Counted from the first letter of the stretch, positions 36,336 to 46,232 are shown. The stretch: 58,809 bases of DNA from Peptoniphilus rachelemmaiella (GCF_943169845.1 NZ_CALPBW010000013.1:1-58809), one strand, 5' to 3'. The notes: generated by a model not told the origin, from the letters alone. Numbers and translations: made by a program.

Positions 36336-36367
36336 TAAAAAACTAGAGTGGTGGACCCACTCTAGTT
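36336..36367 (-). terminator. Terminator / attenuator hairpin directly before rimP
   Basis: AACTAGAGTGG (36341-36351) pairs over 11 bases with CCACTCTAGTT (36357-36367). On the minus strand it runs into TTTTTTA and, within four bases, the rimP ribosome site. Since a promoter lies upstream at 36389-36417, the hairpin is inside the rimP-nusA transcript leader. Confidence 0.85.
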
Positions 36368-36388
36368 CTACTCGTCTATCTTTTCTTT

Positions 36389-36417
36389 AGTATATCACAT
36401 TTTGCCACTATCGCCAA
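36389..36417 (-). promoter_or_regulatory. Promoter of the rimP-nusA-infB operon
   Basis: On the minus strand TTGGCG (36412-36417) is 17 bases from TATACT (36389-36394). It overlaps the end of polC and would start transcription just ahead of the hairpin at 36336-36367. Confidence 0.65.
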
Positions 36418-39400
36418 TAAGATCCAACAGGCTTAACTGGTTATCTTTCGGGATTCCGTCGAGGGCGCCGTGAGCCTTTAGGGTTTCCACGACGGTTTTC
36501 GACGCACCGCTTCGTTTAACCATGTCTTCTACGGAAAGAAAGGCTTGTTCGTTCATGGCCTTGTAGATTTCTTTGGCCACGGTGTGCCCGATTCCCTGAA
36601 GGGAGCTAATGGGCAAAAGGACTTTGCCTTCGTAGACGGAAAACTTCGAGTAGTGGGATGCGCCTAAATGGATGGGCTCGAATTCAAAGCCTCGCGCCAT
36701 CATTTCCAGTACAACTTTTAAAATGGGAATTTCCGATAATTCCGCTTTTGTCGCCTCGTCATTTCCCTCGATCCATTCCACACGCTTATTGACGGCATCA
36801 AAGCCTTGAACCAAAATATCGCCGTTTAGATCCGAAAGTTTTGTGGTGAAGTAAGCGGCATAGAAAGCCAGAGGGTAGTGAACCTTGTACCAAGCAATGC
36901 GCAAACTGGTCATAACATAGGCCACAGCGTGGGCGCGGGGAAACATGTACTTGATCTTTTCGCAACTTTCGAAGTACCAACTCGGTACATCCAAGGTTTT
37001 TAACACGTCCATGTATTTTTCAGGAAGACCCCGCCCTTTACGCACGGCCTCCATAGTATCGAAGGCCACTTTATTTTCGGCACCGGCTACGATCAAGTAG
37101 TTCATAATATCTTCCCGCGTACTGATGACTTCGGAGATGGTCGCTTTGTTTGAGTGAACCAGGTCCTGTGCATTGCCCGTCCATACGTCGGTTCCGTGGG
37201 AAAGGCCTGAAATATTCACCAGCTCGCCGAAGGTAGAGGGCTTCGTGTCCATAAGCATGCGCACGACGAAGTCTGTGCCGAACTCGGGAATTCCCAAGGT
37301 GCCTGTTGGTGACGAGAACAAGGACTCGTCGACCTTTAAAGCGTCGGCGGATGTAAACAGACTCATAACGTCGGGATCATCCATGGGAATGTCTTCCATG
37401 GCTACGCCGGTTAAATCTTCCAACATGCGAAGAATCGTAGGTGCATCGTGGCCGAGAATGTCCAGCTTTAATATATTTTCACTAATGGAGTGGTAGTCGA
37501 AGTGCGTAGTGATGACATTCTTCTTCTTTTCATCCGCCGGGTACTGAATAGGCGTGAAGTGATGAATGTCCTCATCCTTCGGCACCACCATAATGCCGCC
37601 GGGGTGTTGGCCGCTTGTGCGCTTGACTCCTTCGATGCCCTTGGCCAGACGCAGGATCTCCACGGGATTTTTTTGAATATTATTTTCTTCGGTAAACTTT
37701 TTGACCAGCCCGAAGGCGGTCTTTTCCGCCAAGGTGCCGATGGTACCGGCGCGGAAGACAAAGCCTTCGCCAAAGTAATCTTCGATAAATTTGTGGGCGG
37801 TAGGCTGGTATTCCCCTGCGAAGTTTAAGTCGATGTCGGGCTCTTTATCGCCGTAAAAACCCAAAAAGACTTCGAATGGAATTTTATGGCCTTCGCGAAT
37901 CAATGGCTCGCCGCAGACCGGGCAGTTTTTCATCGGTAAATCGAATCCGGTGCTCACTTTCCCGTCGTCGATAAATTCGCTGTGCTTGCATTTGCCGCAG
38001 ACATAATGGGGCATGAGGGGATTGACTTCCGTAATGCCCGTCATGGTGGCGACAAAGGAAGAGCCTACGGAGCCCCGTGAGCCGACGTAATAGCCGTCGG
38101 CGTTGGATTTTTGCACCAGCTGCTGGGCGATTTTATACATGACGGCATAGCCGTTTCCGATAATACTTTCCAGCTCCGTGTTCAGACGATCTTCCACAAT
38201 TTTCGGTAGGGGATCGCCGTAGATTTCCCGCGCCCGATTAAAGGCATCGGCCTTGAGATCCACATCGGCATTTTTAATTTTCGGCGGGTATTTTCCCGAA
38301 GGAATGGGCGGAAATACCTCGATGGCTTCTGCAATCTTCTTGGGATTGTCGATGACAATGGCCTCGGCATCGTCGCCTAAAAAAGAGAAGGCGTTAAGCA
38401 TCTCTTCGGTGGTCATAAAATAGGCCTTACCATTTGTAAAGGGGCGGCCACGGAATTTCGAATATTCCAAAATTTCCAAGAACTCGGCATCTTCAGCATT
38501 CATATACCGAACGTCCGACGAGGCGACGACGGGAATGTCCAAGCTTTTGGCTAATTCCATTAGATCGCGGATCATGGCTTGTCCGTCTTCTTCGCTTCGC
38601 AACAGGCCGTCGGCAAAGGCCCGCTCGTAGCGCGCAACGGGCGCCACTTCAATATAATCCAAGGTCGATGCGATGTGCTTCAGTTCCTCATGGGAGGCGC
38701 CGCGCAGGTAGGCATCGATTAATTCACCCTCTTCTCCCCCGGATCCGAGAATAAAGTCCTCTTTCGATTTCATAATTTCCGACTTCAGCATTCGTGCCGT
38801 TCTGAAGAAATGGTCCATATGGGAGGCGGAAATTAAATGGTACATGGCCATAAGACCTTGTAGGTTTTTCGGGAAAATCGTGAGCTTGGTCGGGAAGGTT
38901 TTTTCCGGCGACTCAGGCTTTAAGCGGTTTAAATCTTCAGGCTTCTCCACGCCGACATTTGCCGCCAAAGCCTGAAGCTGAATAAACAATTCCGCCGTGG
39001 CCTCTGCGTCGTTCACGGCGCGGTGTGCACCCTGCAGATTAATGCCGAAGCGCTTTGCCAAGGTACCTAATTTATAATTTTTAACTTGAATGTCCAAAGA
39101 CCTGGCCAAAAGCAGCGTGTCGATGGTGGCATAGGGCACTTTCCCCTTTCGTCTGAACTCGATAAATCTGGAGTCGAAGGAAGCATTGTGTGCCACTAAA
39201 ATGCTGTCGCCGATAAATGCTTCAAAGCGCGGCAGCACCACATCGATGGGATCGGCGTCTGCCACCATGTCGTTTGTAATATGGGTCAACTCCACGACCC
39301 GCGGCGGAATCGGTTGCATGGGATTGACGAAGGTGGAAAAGCGATCCACGATGCGGCCGTCTTGAATTTTCACGGCCCCGATCTCAGTCACTTCGTCGAA

Positions 39401-40609
39401 ACGTGGCGAAAAGCCGGTGGTCTCCAAGTCGAAAACCACATAGCTACTTCCGTATTGAGCCTCACCGGGATTTTTAAAGATGCACTCTCCGTCGTCGACC
39501 ACATCGGCATCCACGCCGTAGAGAATGCGAATGTCGTGTTTTTTTGCCGCACTCATGGCATCGGGATAGCCTTGTACCACATTGTCGTCGGTAATGGCAA
39601 TGGCCTCGTGGCCCCAGGCCTTGGCCTGCTTCGCAAATTCGTCGATGGTATTGGTGCCGTCCATATTGCTCATTTTCGTGTGAACGTGCAGTTCGATCCG
39701 CTTTCTTTCGCTTCGATCTTCCCGCTTTTGTGCGGCCGATGGCTTCATGTTTCGCGCCATAATGCTTTCTGTGCGATCGAAGCTGTCGAAATCATATTTC
39801 CCGTGGATGCAGACGGTCTTTCCCTTGGAGAAGGTGCGAGCAAAAGCTTCGGCTTCCTGATTTTTAACAAAGGCCTTTACCTTCGTGCTGTCCGTTCCGT
39901 CGTAAACGGAGAGGATAAAGAGGGTTTTGTCGTTTTTTACAGGTCGTTCGTCGAAGTCAAAAACCGATCCCATAATGGTTACCATCTCGCCGACGCGGCA
40001 TTGTGCCAGAGGCGTCGGCGCTTCAAATTTATTTTTTCCGTAATGGTAGACCTCGTCGCCCTTATCCCTAGCTTTTACAGGAGGGGTTTCGATTTTTATA
40101 CCGTCGCAAAAGACGGATTCCTCGCTTTCGATCATCTCCTCTAAAACCTTAAATTCACATTCCCCCGCCGCACAGTCGCATTCCAGAAAGTAGTGTGTAC
40201 CGGTAAACTCCTCCAATCGATTTTCGATTTCCATAGACTGAAGGGTTTTTTCCACCGTGGCATTGGGGACTTTTAGGGTGATGCGGCTTTCATTCATCGA
40301 AAAACATGCCCTCTCCAGCCAGGCTTCCGACGAAATAATCGATGTCTTCAGAAAATGAAAGATCTCATCTTCAGAATACTCCTTCATCTCCCGCTTCTTC
40401 TCTAAGTAGTGCACTTCGATGGATAAGGTTGGATAACACGCCGTAAGAAGCGATTCAAATGACTCACGCCAATCTCCTGCTTCACAATCCATCTCCAAGG
40501 CCATACCGGACTTATCCCGCTGATAGACCACTTTTTTTACGGGCAGAGATTTTTCTAAAATAAAATCCATCAGGTTACGCTCTGATGGATGGTTGTTTTG
40601 TTCGATCAC
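36395..40609 (-). CDS. polC: DNA polymerase III alpha subunit, PolC type
   Basis: The main replicative polymerase of low-GC Gram-positives. In 1404 residues: an N-terminal domain, an OB fold (about 205-290), and a PHP domain (about 305-370 and 590-800) interrupted by a DEDD 3'-5' exonuclease (about 390-560, VVFDLETTGFSP). A zinc site (CGKCKHSEF, CPVCGEPL) is followed by the polymerase palm and fingers (PDIDLNFAGEYQ). The start is GTG 40607-40609, overlapping the ispG stop as GTGA with AGGGA upstream; an ATG 14 codons later is an alternative. Confidence 0.97.
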   Translation of the reverse strand: MIEQNNHPSERNLMDFILEKSLPVKKVVYQRDKSGMALEMDCEAGDWRESFESLLTACYPTLSIEVHYLEKKREMKEYSEDEIFHFLKTSIISSEAWLERACFSMNESRITLKVPNATVEKTLQSMEIENRLEEFTGTHYFLECDCAAGECEFKVLEEMIESEESVFCDGIKIETPPVKARDKGDEVYHYGKNKFEAPTPLAQCRVGEMVTIMGSVFDFDERPVKNDKTLFILSVYDGTDSTKVKAFVKNQEAEAFARTFSKGKTVCIHGKYDFDSFDRTESIMARNMKPSAAQKREDRSERKRIELHVHTKMSNMDGTNTIDEFAKQAKAWGHEAIAITDDNVVQGYPDAMSAAKKHDIRILYGVDADVVDDGECIFKNPGEAQYGSSYVVFDLETTGFSPRFDEVTEIGAVKIQDGRIVDRFSTFVNPMQPIPPRVVELTHITNDMVADADPIDVVLPRFEAFIGDSILVAHNASFDSRFIEFRRKGKVPYATIDTLLLARSLDIQVKNYKLGTLAKRFGINLQGAHRAVNDAEATAELFIQLQALAANVGVEKPEDLNRLKPESPEKTFPTKLTIFPKNLQGLMAMYHLISASHMDHFFRTARMLKSEIMKSKEDFILGSGGEEGELIDAYLRGASHEELKHIASTLDYIEVAPVARYERAFADGLLRSEEDGQAMIRDLMELAKSLDIPVVASSDVRYMNAEDAEFLEILEYSKFRGRPFTNGKAYFMTTEEMLNAFSFLGDDAEAIVIDNPKKIAEAIEVFPPIPSGKYPPKIKNADVDLKADAFNRAREIYGDPLPKIVEDRLNTELESIIGNGYAVMYKIAQQLVQKSNADGYYVGSRGSVGSSFVATMTGITEVNPLMPHYVCGKCKHSEFIDDGKVSTGFDLPMKNCPVCGEPLIREGHKIPFEVFLGFYGDKEPDIDLNFAGEYQPTAHKFIEDYFGEGFVFRAGTIGTLAEKTAFGLVKKFTEENNIQKNPVEILRLAKGIEGVKRTSGQHPGGIMVVPKDEDIHHFTPIQYPADEKKKNVITTHFDYHSISENILKLDILGHDAPTILRMLEDLTGVAMEDIPMDDPDVMSLFTSADALKVDESLFSSPTGTLGIPEFGTDFVVRMLMDTKPSTFGELVNISGLSHGTDVWTGNAQDLVHSNKATISEVISTREDIMNYLIVAGAENKVAFDTMEAVRKGRGLPEKYMDVLKTLDVPSWYFESCEKIKYMFPRAHAVAYVMTSLRIAWYKVHYPLAFYAAYFTTKLSDLNGDILVQGFDAVNKRVEWIEGNDEATKAELSEIPILKVVLEMMARGFEFEPIHLGASHYSKFSVYEGKVLLPISSLQGIGHTVAKEIYKAMNEQAFLSVEDMVKRSGASKTVVETLKAHGALDGIPKDNQLSLLDLIGDSGKM

Positions 40610-41664
40610 CGATGATCCCTTTCTATTAACTCGATTAAAGCATCTAAGAGTTTCGACTCTTCGACGGTTTTGACGATTTCGCCTTTTTTGAAGATCACGC
40701 CGCGGCCGTTGCCGCCGGTAATGCCGTAATCCGCTTCTCGTGCCTCACCGGGGCCGTTGACGCGGCAACCCATAATGGCGATTTTTCCTTCAAAATTTAA
40801 AGACTTAAAGCGGTCTTCAGCGGATTCAACCAAATGAATCAGATCGATTTCCGTGCGGCCGCAGGTGGGACAGGCGACGATGTCGATGCCTTCCTGCCTT
40901 AAGCCCAGACTTTGAAGGATGGCCTTGGCGCAGTACACTTCATCGACGGGATCCCCTGTTAAGGAGACGCGCATGGTATCGCCAATGCCTTCCTCAAGTA
41001 AGGTGCCCATTCCTACCGAGGATTTCACGATGCCGTTCATGCCGGCGCCGGCTTCGGTAATGCCAAGATGAAGTGGATAGTCGCTGACGCGGGAAAATTC
41101 CCGATAGCTTTCGATGGACTGACGCACGTCCGATGATTTTAAGGAGACCTTAATGGCGTCGAAACCGAATTTTTCCAGTGTGGCGATTTCATCGAGGGCC
41201 GATTCCACGATGGACTTCGGATTCACGCCCCTGTATTTTTCAATAAAAGCAGGCTTCACGGAACCGGAATTGACGCCGATACGAATGGAGACGTTCCGCG
41301 TCTTTGCCGCTTCCGCCACTTCTTTTGCCTTCCATGCCTCGCCGATGTTTCCCGGATTGATACGCAGGCCGTGGACGCCGTGTTCCAAGGCATAAAGGGC
41401 CAAGCGATGGTCGAATTGAATGTCGGCAATAACCGGAATGGAAATAGCGGGAATAATTCGGTCCAAAGCCTCGGCATCTTCCGAATCGTTGACCGCCACG
41501 CGAATAATGTCGCAACCGGCTTTTTCCAATCGATGAATTTGATCAATGGTGGAAACAGCATCCTTTGTTTTCGTATTGGTCATGGACTGAATGCTTACCG
41601 GAGCACCGCCGCCGATTAATACGTCTCCAACAGCAATCTGTCTCGTATGTTTAGACAAGTTCAT
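40606..41664 (-). CDS. ispG: 4-hydroxy-3-methylbut-2-en-1-yl diphosphate synthase
   Basis: Penultimate step of the MEP route to isoprenoids, using a 4Fe-4S cluster. The 352 residues show an N-terminal TIM barrel (PVSIQSMTNTKTKD) and a C-terminal cluster domain with CPTCGRTEIDL and MGCRVNGPGEAREADYG. The ATG is preceded by AAAGGA. The neighbouring rseP and cdsA normally flank dxr, an earlier MEP gene, which is missing here. Confidence 0.96.
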   Translation of the reverse strand: MNLSKHTRQIAVGDVLIGGGAPVSIQSMTNTKTKDAVSTIDQIHRLEKAGCDIIRVAVNDSEDAEALDRIIPAISIPVIADIQFDHRLALYALEHGVHGLRINPGNIGEAWKAKEVAEAAKTRNVSIRIGVNSGSVKPAFIEKYRGVNPKSIVESALDEIATLEKFGFDAIKVSLKSSDVRQSIESYREFSRVSDYPLHLGITEAGAGMNGIVKSSVGMGTLLEEGIGDTMRVSLTGDPVDEVYCAKAILQSLGLRQEGIDIVACPTCGRTEIDLIHLVESAEDRFKSLNFEGKIAIMGCRVNGPGEAREADYGITGGNGRGVIFKKGEIVKTVEESKLLDALIELIERDHR

Positions 41665-41672
41665 CGTCCTTT

Positions 41673-42671
41673 CTAGTGTATAAATCGCGCAATATCGCCG
41701 AAAATCGTCACATAAATCATAAGGGCAAAAAGCAAAACGAAGCTCGCCACGGAAAGGCCTTGCTCGATTCGTTCATTTAAGGGCTTGCCGATGATTCCCT
41801 CGATCAAAAGGAACACGAGTTTTCCGCCGTCGAGGGCGGGAATGGGAAGCAGGTTCATAAAGCCCAGGTTCGCCGAAATATAAGCCGTAATAAAAAGAAG
41901 AGAGGCAAAACCGTATTTCGCCGAATCGCCGATGACTTTCACCACGCCGACGGGACCGGACAAATTATCGACGCTCAGGCTTCCCGTAAATAATTTACCT
42001 AAAACATCGAAGATCGTTACGATGACCTTACCCGTCATTTTAAATCCGTCGCCAATGGCCTTTGCCGGATGCTTTTCGCTGGTAGGCTGAATGCCAACAA
42101 TGGAGCGGCCGTCTTTTTCCGCGGGCTTCACGGAAAAAGAGAGGTCTTTTCCTTGGCGATGAATGGTGATGGTTATGGGCCTTTTAGAAGCGGCCACGGT
42201 CTTTGAAAAATGATCCCAGTCTTCAATGGGCTTTCCGTCAATGGAGCGAATCTCATCCCCTTTTTGAATTCCGGCTGTAGCCGCCGGAGAGTCGGGAAGC
42301 ACCTTGTCTACGGTTCGCGTGGGATAGCCGGTAATTAAGAGAAAAAGGGAAAAGGTGACGATGGCCAAGACAAAATTCATGCCGGCGCCGCTTACAATAA
42401 CTGCCGCGCGCTTTAGAAGGCTTGCGTTATTAAACGACCGCGGGTCATCCGATGCCGACTCCTCCCCTTCCATGGCCACATAGCCGCCGATGGGCAGGGC
42501 CCGCAGGCTGTATTGTGTTTCTTCTGTCTCTTTTTTATAAATTAAAGGTCCCATGCCGATAGCGTACTCATTGACGCGAATACCCACGGCCTTTGCAACG
42601 GCAAAATGACCGAATTCGTGTATGGCGATAATCAGTACAAAGACAAATAGTGAACCGAAAAGGGTCGTCAT
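41673..42671 (-). CDS. rseP: Site-2 membrane metalloprotease RseP/RasP
   Basis: Cleaves membrane-embedded anti-sigma factors and signal-peptide remnants. The 332-residue protein has the zinc motif HEFGH (about residues 18-22) in the first membrane helix. A PDZ domain (about 115-195) is followed by the second metal motif NLLPIPALDGGKL (about 272-284). About four membrane segments in all. GGAGG lies before the ATG. Confidence 0.94.
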   Translation of the reverse strand: MTTLFGSLFVFVLIIAIHEFGHFAVAKAVGIRVNEYAIGMGPLIYKKETEETQYSLRALPIGGYVAMEGEESASDDPRSFNNASLLKRAAVIVSGAGMNFVLAIVTFSLFLLITGYPTRTVDKVLPDSPAATAGIQKGDEIRSIDGKPIEDWDHFSKTVAASKRPITITIHRQGKDLSFSVKPAEKDGRSIVGIQPTSEKHPAKAIGDGFKMTGKVIVTIFDVLGKLFTGSLSVDNLSGPVGVVKVIGDSAKYGFASLLFITAYISANLGFMNLLPIPALDGGKLVFLLIEGIIGKPLNERIEQGLSVASFVLLFALMIYVTIFGDIARFIH

Positions 42672-42679
42672 ATAACCTC

Positions 42680-43450
42680 CTAAAGTGCGAAGTGGTACAA
42701 AATATAAACCATGGGAATGATTAAGAGCATGCTGTCGAAGCGATCCATAAATCCGCCATGGCCCGGTAACAAGTTCCCGAAGTCTTTGATCCCCGTGGCG
42801 CGTTTGATTTTCGATGCAAATAAATCGCCGAGCTGTGACGTTACCGAAGCCAGTCCGATAAACAGACCGTGAAGGAAAGTAACCGGAATGTCGGCAACCG
42901 CACAGTAGATCAATCCGCAGGTCAACGCGCCGATAACGCCGCCCAATGCGCCTTCCACAGTTTTATTCGGACTGATGGAAGGACAGAGCTTGTGTTTTCC
43001 GAAGGCCATTCCCGTTAAATAAGCGAAGGTATCCGTGGCAATGGCTATGACAAAGACCAAGTACAGGTAATTTGTCTTATCCAATGACATGATGGGGAAC
43101 AAAAAGGTGGGCACATAAATCAGGATTAAGGCTGAAATGCCCATGTCCTCGATGGTAAATTGATCTTCTTTTAAATAATAGAGAATGAGAAAAAATAAGG
43201 GAATGGTGAAGGCGACAAACCAAGGCCAACCGCGCTCAAAAACCACAAAGTGAAAGGCACAGGCCAAGAGAATGTAGTGTTCGGGAATTTCCTTCCCCTT
43301 GTGTTTAAAGGCGCCGATCAATTCGTGGCACAGCACCAATGAAAAAAACAGCACGGCAAAGTGCAGCACACGTCTGCCGAAAAAGAGAATCGTCCCTAAG
43401 AGGGCGAGTAGCACCAAACCCGTTATCGTTCGTTTTAACAGATTACTCAA
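42680..43450 (-). CDS. cdsA: Phosphatidate cytidylyltransferase
   Basis: Makes CDP-diacylglycerol from phosphatidic acid and CTP; PgsA, encoded at 21453, uses its product. 256 residues, about seven membrane helices, and the C-terminal signature SQLGDLFASKIKRATGIKDF followed by LLPGHGGFMDRFDS. The start is TTG 43448-43450 with GGAGG seven bases upstream, inside the end of uppS. dxr, usual next gene in this cluster, is absent. Confidence 0.94.
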   Translation of the reverse strand: MSNLLKRTITGLVLLALLGTILFFGRRVLHFAVLFFSLVLCHELIGAFKHKGKEIPEHYILLACAFHFVVFERGWPWFVAFTIPLFFLILYYLKEDQFTIEDMGISALILIYVPTFLFPIMSLDKTNYLYLVFVIAIATDTFAYLTGMAFGKHKLCPSISPNKTVEGALGGVIGALTCGLIYCAVADIPVTFLHGLFIGLASVTSQLGDLFASKIKRATGIKDFGNLLPGHGGFMDRFDSMLLIIPMVYILYHFAL

Positions 43451-44164
43451 TTATACGCCTCCAAATCGCCGGTCCCTGGTCTGATAATCGTCGATGGCGG
43501 TCTTTAATGTGTCCTCCGTGAAATCCGGCCACAAAATATCCGAAAACCAAAATTCCGCGTAGGCCATTTGCCAAAGCATAAAATTGCTGACCCGAAGTTC
43601 GCCGCTGGGGCGAATCAATAAATCTAAAGGCGGTTGATTTTTCGTGTAAAGTTCCCTTTCGAATGCGTCTTTGTCGATGGCTTCAACGGCAATTTCGCCG
43701 TCTTTCACCTTTTGCGCCAATGCCTTTGCGGCACGAAGGATTTCATCTTGACCGCCGTAGTTTAAGCCAATATTTAATGTCAGCGCCTTATTGGATTCGG
43801 TGCGCCGTACGGCACCTAAGACCATGGCCTGCGTCTTTTCTCCCAAAGCCGAGGTGTCTCCCATAATATTAAGCTTCACGCCGTTTTCGTCCAATTCGTC
43901 GATGTATTGATCGATGAAGGTGCGCAAAAGAAACATTAAGTTGGATACTTCCTGCTCCGGTCGCTTCCAGTTTTCAGTTGAAAAAGCGTAGAGGGAAAGG
44001 TAGGGAATATTTAATTTGTAGCAGGCCCTCACCACTTCTAATACCCGCTTTACGCCCTCTTTATGACCGTAGGTTCGGGGCAAATTACGTTTTTTGGCCC
44101 AACGGCCGTTGCCGTCCATGATGATGCCCAGGTGTTTGGGCATGGCTTTTTTATCAGAATCCAT
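43451..44164 (-). CDS. uppS: Isoprenyl transferase (undecaprenyl diphosphate synthase)
   Basis: Builds the C55 lipid carrier for cell-wall synthesis from farnesyl and isopentenyl diphosphate. 237 residues with the catalytic start GIIMDGNGRWAKKRN, YAFSTENWKRP and the C-terminal RPSGELRVSNFMLWQ region. Normal length. GGAG lies before the ATG, and a terminator separates it from frr upstream. Confidence 0.96.
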   Translation of the reverse strand: MDSDKKAMPKHLGIIMDGNGRWAKKRNLPRTYGHKEGVKRVLEVVRACYKLNIPYLSLYAFSTENWKRPEQEVSNLMFLLRTFIDQYIDELDENGVKLNIMGDTSALGEKTQAMVLGAVRRTESNKALTLNIGLNYGGQDEILRAAKALAQKVKDGEIAVEAIDKDAFERELYTKNQPPLDLLIRPSGELRVSNFMLWQMAYAEFWFSDILWPDFTEDTLKTAIDDYQTRDRRFGGV

Positions 44165-44175
44165 AATTTCTCCTA

Positions 44176-44204
44176 AAAAGAAAGAACCCCCGCAGGGGCC
44201 CTAT
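44176..44204 (-). terminator. Terminator between frr and uppS
   Basis: On the minus strand AGGGCCCC-TGCG-GGGGTTCT forms an eight-pair stem with two G:T pairs, followed by TTCTTTTT. Confidence 0.75.
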
Positions 44205-44214
44205 TCAGTTGTAT

Positions 44215-44775
44215 TTAAATTTCAAGTAATTCGTCTTCCTTAGCTTTCGCAATGGCGTCGATAGTTTTGACCGCATCGTCGATGACCTTTTGAATTTCTT
44301 CTTCATAATTTTTTTGGTCATCTTCGGAAATTTCCTTGTTCTTTTCCGCTTTCTTAATCAAATCGATGGCTTCGCGACGAATGTTGCGAATGGCAACTTT
44401 CGATTGTTCGGCATCTTTTCCTACGACTTTAATCATGTCCTTGCGTCGCTCTTCCGTCAAAGCGGGAATCGCCAGGCGAATCAATTTTCCGTCGTTGGAG
44501 GGATTTAATCCAAGATCCGACTTTAAGATTTCCTTTTCAATGGCGGGAATCAACGAAGCATCCCACGGTTGAATGGTCAACAGACGCGCTTCCGGCGCCG
44601 TAATGCCGGCAACTTGATTTAAAGGCGTTTGTTGGCCGTAGGCTTCCACGGTAATCCGGTCTAAAAGAGAGGGATTGGCGCGGCCGGCACGAATGGATGC
44701 CAATTCTTCTTTTAAGCGATCGGCAGTCTTTTGCGTTTTGCTTTGAACCTCTTTTTTAATTTCGCTAAAATCCAT
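44215..44775 (-). CDS. frr: Ribosome recycling factor
   Basis: Splits post-termination ribosomes together with EF-G. The 186 residues show the full family pattern: LASIRAGRANPSLLD, YGQQTPLNQVAGI, LTEERRKDMIKVV and NIRREAID. GGAGG lies before the ATG. Order rpsB-tsf-pyrH-frr is nearly universal. Confidence 0.97.
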   Translation of the reverse strand: MDFSEIKKEVQSKTQKTADRLKEELASIRAGRANPSLLDRITVEAYGQQTPLNQVAGITAPEARLLTIQPWDASLIPAIEKEILKSDLGLNPSNDGKLIRLAIPALTEERRKDMIKVVGKDAEQSKVAIRNIRREAIDLIKKAEKNKEISEDDQKNYEEEIQKVIDDAVKTIDAIAKAKEDELLEI

Positions 44776-44787
44776 ACAAAATCCTCC

Positions 44788-45495
44788 TTATTCCACACGG
44801 GTCCCTAAATCCTTGCCCATGGCCGCATCGTAGAGATTGCTCGATTCATCGATGCCGAAAACAAGTAAGGGAATTTCATTATCCATGCATAGAGAAGTGG
44901 CTGTCGAATCCATAATTTTTAAATTCTTGCTTAAAATATCGAAATAAGACAAATTGTCGAATTTCACGGCGTCTTCGAAGAGGTTGGGGTCGGAATCGTA
45001 AATGCCGTCGACGCCTTTTTTCGCCAGCAGAATCACTTCGGCGTCGATTTCCGCTGCGCGAAGGGCTGCCGTGGTGTCCGTGGAAAAATAGGGATTGCCG
45101 ATGCCGCCGGAGAAAATGACCACACGGCCTTTTTCCAAGTGGCGAATGGCGCGGCGACGAATGTAGGGCTCTGCCACCTGCTTCATTTCGATGGCCGTCA
45201 TGACGCGGGTCACCACGTCCATTTGCTCAAGGGCATCTTGAAGGGCCAATGCATTCATCACCGTGCCCAGCATGCCCATGTAATCGGATGTGGCTCGGTC
45301 CATGTCCTTGCTGTCGCGACCACGCCAGAAATTGCCGCCGCCGACGACGATGCAGGTTTCCACACCGGCTTCGGAGATGCGTTTAATTTCCGAGGCGAAG
45401 AGCCTGACTACGGAAGAATCGATGCCGATTCCTTTTTCTCCCGCTATGGCTTCCCCACTGAGTTTTAAGACGATCCTCTTATATTTAGGTTCCAT
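44788..45495 (-). CDS. pyrH: Uridylate kinase
   Basis: Phosphorylates UMP to UDP. The product has 235 residues starting [19 protein letters not shown], with [11 protein letters not shown] and [20 protein letters not shown]. The frame is open 43 codons further upstream into tsf, but those codons are the shadow of the tsf end. ATG 45493-45495 fits the family start. The ribosome site GGAACCGG is poor, so coupling to tsf, which stops 13 bases upstream, is likely. Confidence 0.95.
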   Translation of the reverse strand: MEPKYKRIVLKLSGEAIAGEKGIGIDSSVVRLFASEIKRISEAGVETCIVVGGGNFWRGRDSKDMDRATSDYMGMLGTVMNALALQDALEQMDVVTRVMTAIEMKQVAEPYIRRRAIRHLEKGRVVIFSGGIGNPYFSTDTTAALRAAEIDAEVILLAKKGVDGIYDSDPNLFEDAVKFDNLSYFDILSKNLKIMDSTATSLCMDNEIPLLVFGIDESSNLYDAAMGKDLGTRVE

Positions 45496-45508
45496 GGTCC
45501 GGTTCCGA

Positions 45509-46153
45509 TTATTGCATTTGCTTTGCGACTTCTTCTGCAAAGTCTTCGGAGCGCTTTTCCATGCCTTCGCCGACTTCATAGCGGCAGAAGCGACGGATGC
45601 TGATCTTTTCGCCGATTTTTGCAATCAGTTCGGTTAATAATTCGTTAACGGTTTTGTCGCCGTCTTTAATGAAGGGTTGATCCAAAAGGACGATTTCTTT
45701 GTAGAATTTTTCCAAACGGCCTTCGACCATTTTTTCTACAATGTGTTCCGGTTTACCTTCGTTTAACGCTTGTTCCTTTAATACGGCACGTTCGTGTTCC
45801 AATTCAGCTTGGGGCACTTCGTCGCGAGTAACGTATTTCGGATTGACGGCAGCAACTTGCATGGCCATGTCGCGAACGAATTCTCTGAAGTCTTCGTTTT
45901 TAGCGACAAAGTCGGTTTCGGAGTTGACTTCGATGAGTACGCCGATGCGGTTGTTATGGATGTAGCTTTCGACAATCCCTTCAGCGGCGATGCGATCGCT
46001 CTTCTTAGCGACCTTGCTTAAGCCTTGTTCTCTGAGGATGTCGGCAGCGCGGTCGATGTCACCGTTGGATTCCTTTAATGCCTTTTTGCAGTCCATCATG
46101 CCTGCGCCGGATTTGTCTCTTAATTCTTTTACCATTTTTGCAGAAATTTCCAT
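45509..46153 (-). CDS. tsf: Elongation factor Ts (short form)
   Basis: Exchanges GDP for GTP on EF-Tu. The 214-residue product has the N-terminal UBA-like domain ([16 protein letters not shown]) and the core [10 protein letters not shown] motif. It ends after one core subdomain, so it is about 70-80 residues shorter than the B. subtilis or E. coli proteins, similar to other known short forms. No frameshift is visible and pyrH follows directly, so the length looks natural. Confidence 0.95.
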   Translation of the reverse strand: MEISAKMVKELRDKSGAGMMDCKKALKESNGDIDRAADILREQGLSKVAKKSDRIAAEGIVESYIHNNRIGVLIEVNSETDFVAKNEDFREFVRDMAMQVAAVNPKYVTRDEVPQAELEHERAVLKEQALNEGKPEHIVEKMVEGRLEKFYKEIVLLDQPFIKDGDKTVNELLTELIAKIGEKISIRRFCRYEVGEGMEKRSEDFAEEVAKQMQ

Positions 46154-46188
46154 TTTACAGTCCCCTTTCAGATACGAGTTGCACTCTC

Positions 46189-46222
46189 AAAAAAATAAGA
46201 GTTCTAATGGCTCAGAACTCTT
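46189..46222 (-). terminator. Terminator / attenuator between rpsB and tsf
   Basis: On the minus strand AAGAGTTCT (from 46222) pairs with AGAACTCTT (to 46197) and is followed by ATTTTTTT. It should lower tsf expression relative to rpsB. Confidence 0.82.
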
Positions 46223-46232
46223 ATAATTTACC

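Noticed and set aside
39281..40144. Long plus-strand open frame of 287 codons opposite polC
   Set aside because: It lies entirely antisense to the conserved OB, PHP and exonuclease parts of polC, has no ribosome site and matches no family pattern. Such frames are common opposite GC-balanced coding sequence.
45496..45624. 43 extra codons at the front of pyrH
   Set aside because: They overlap the end of tsf in another frame and the family starts at [16 protein letters not shown].
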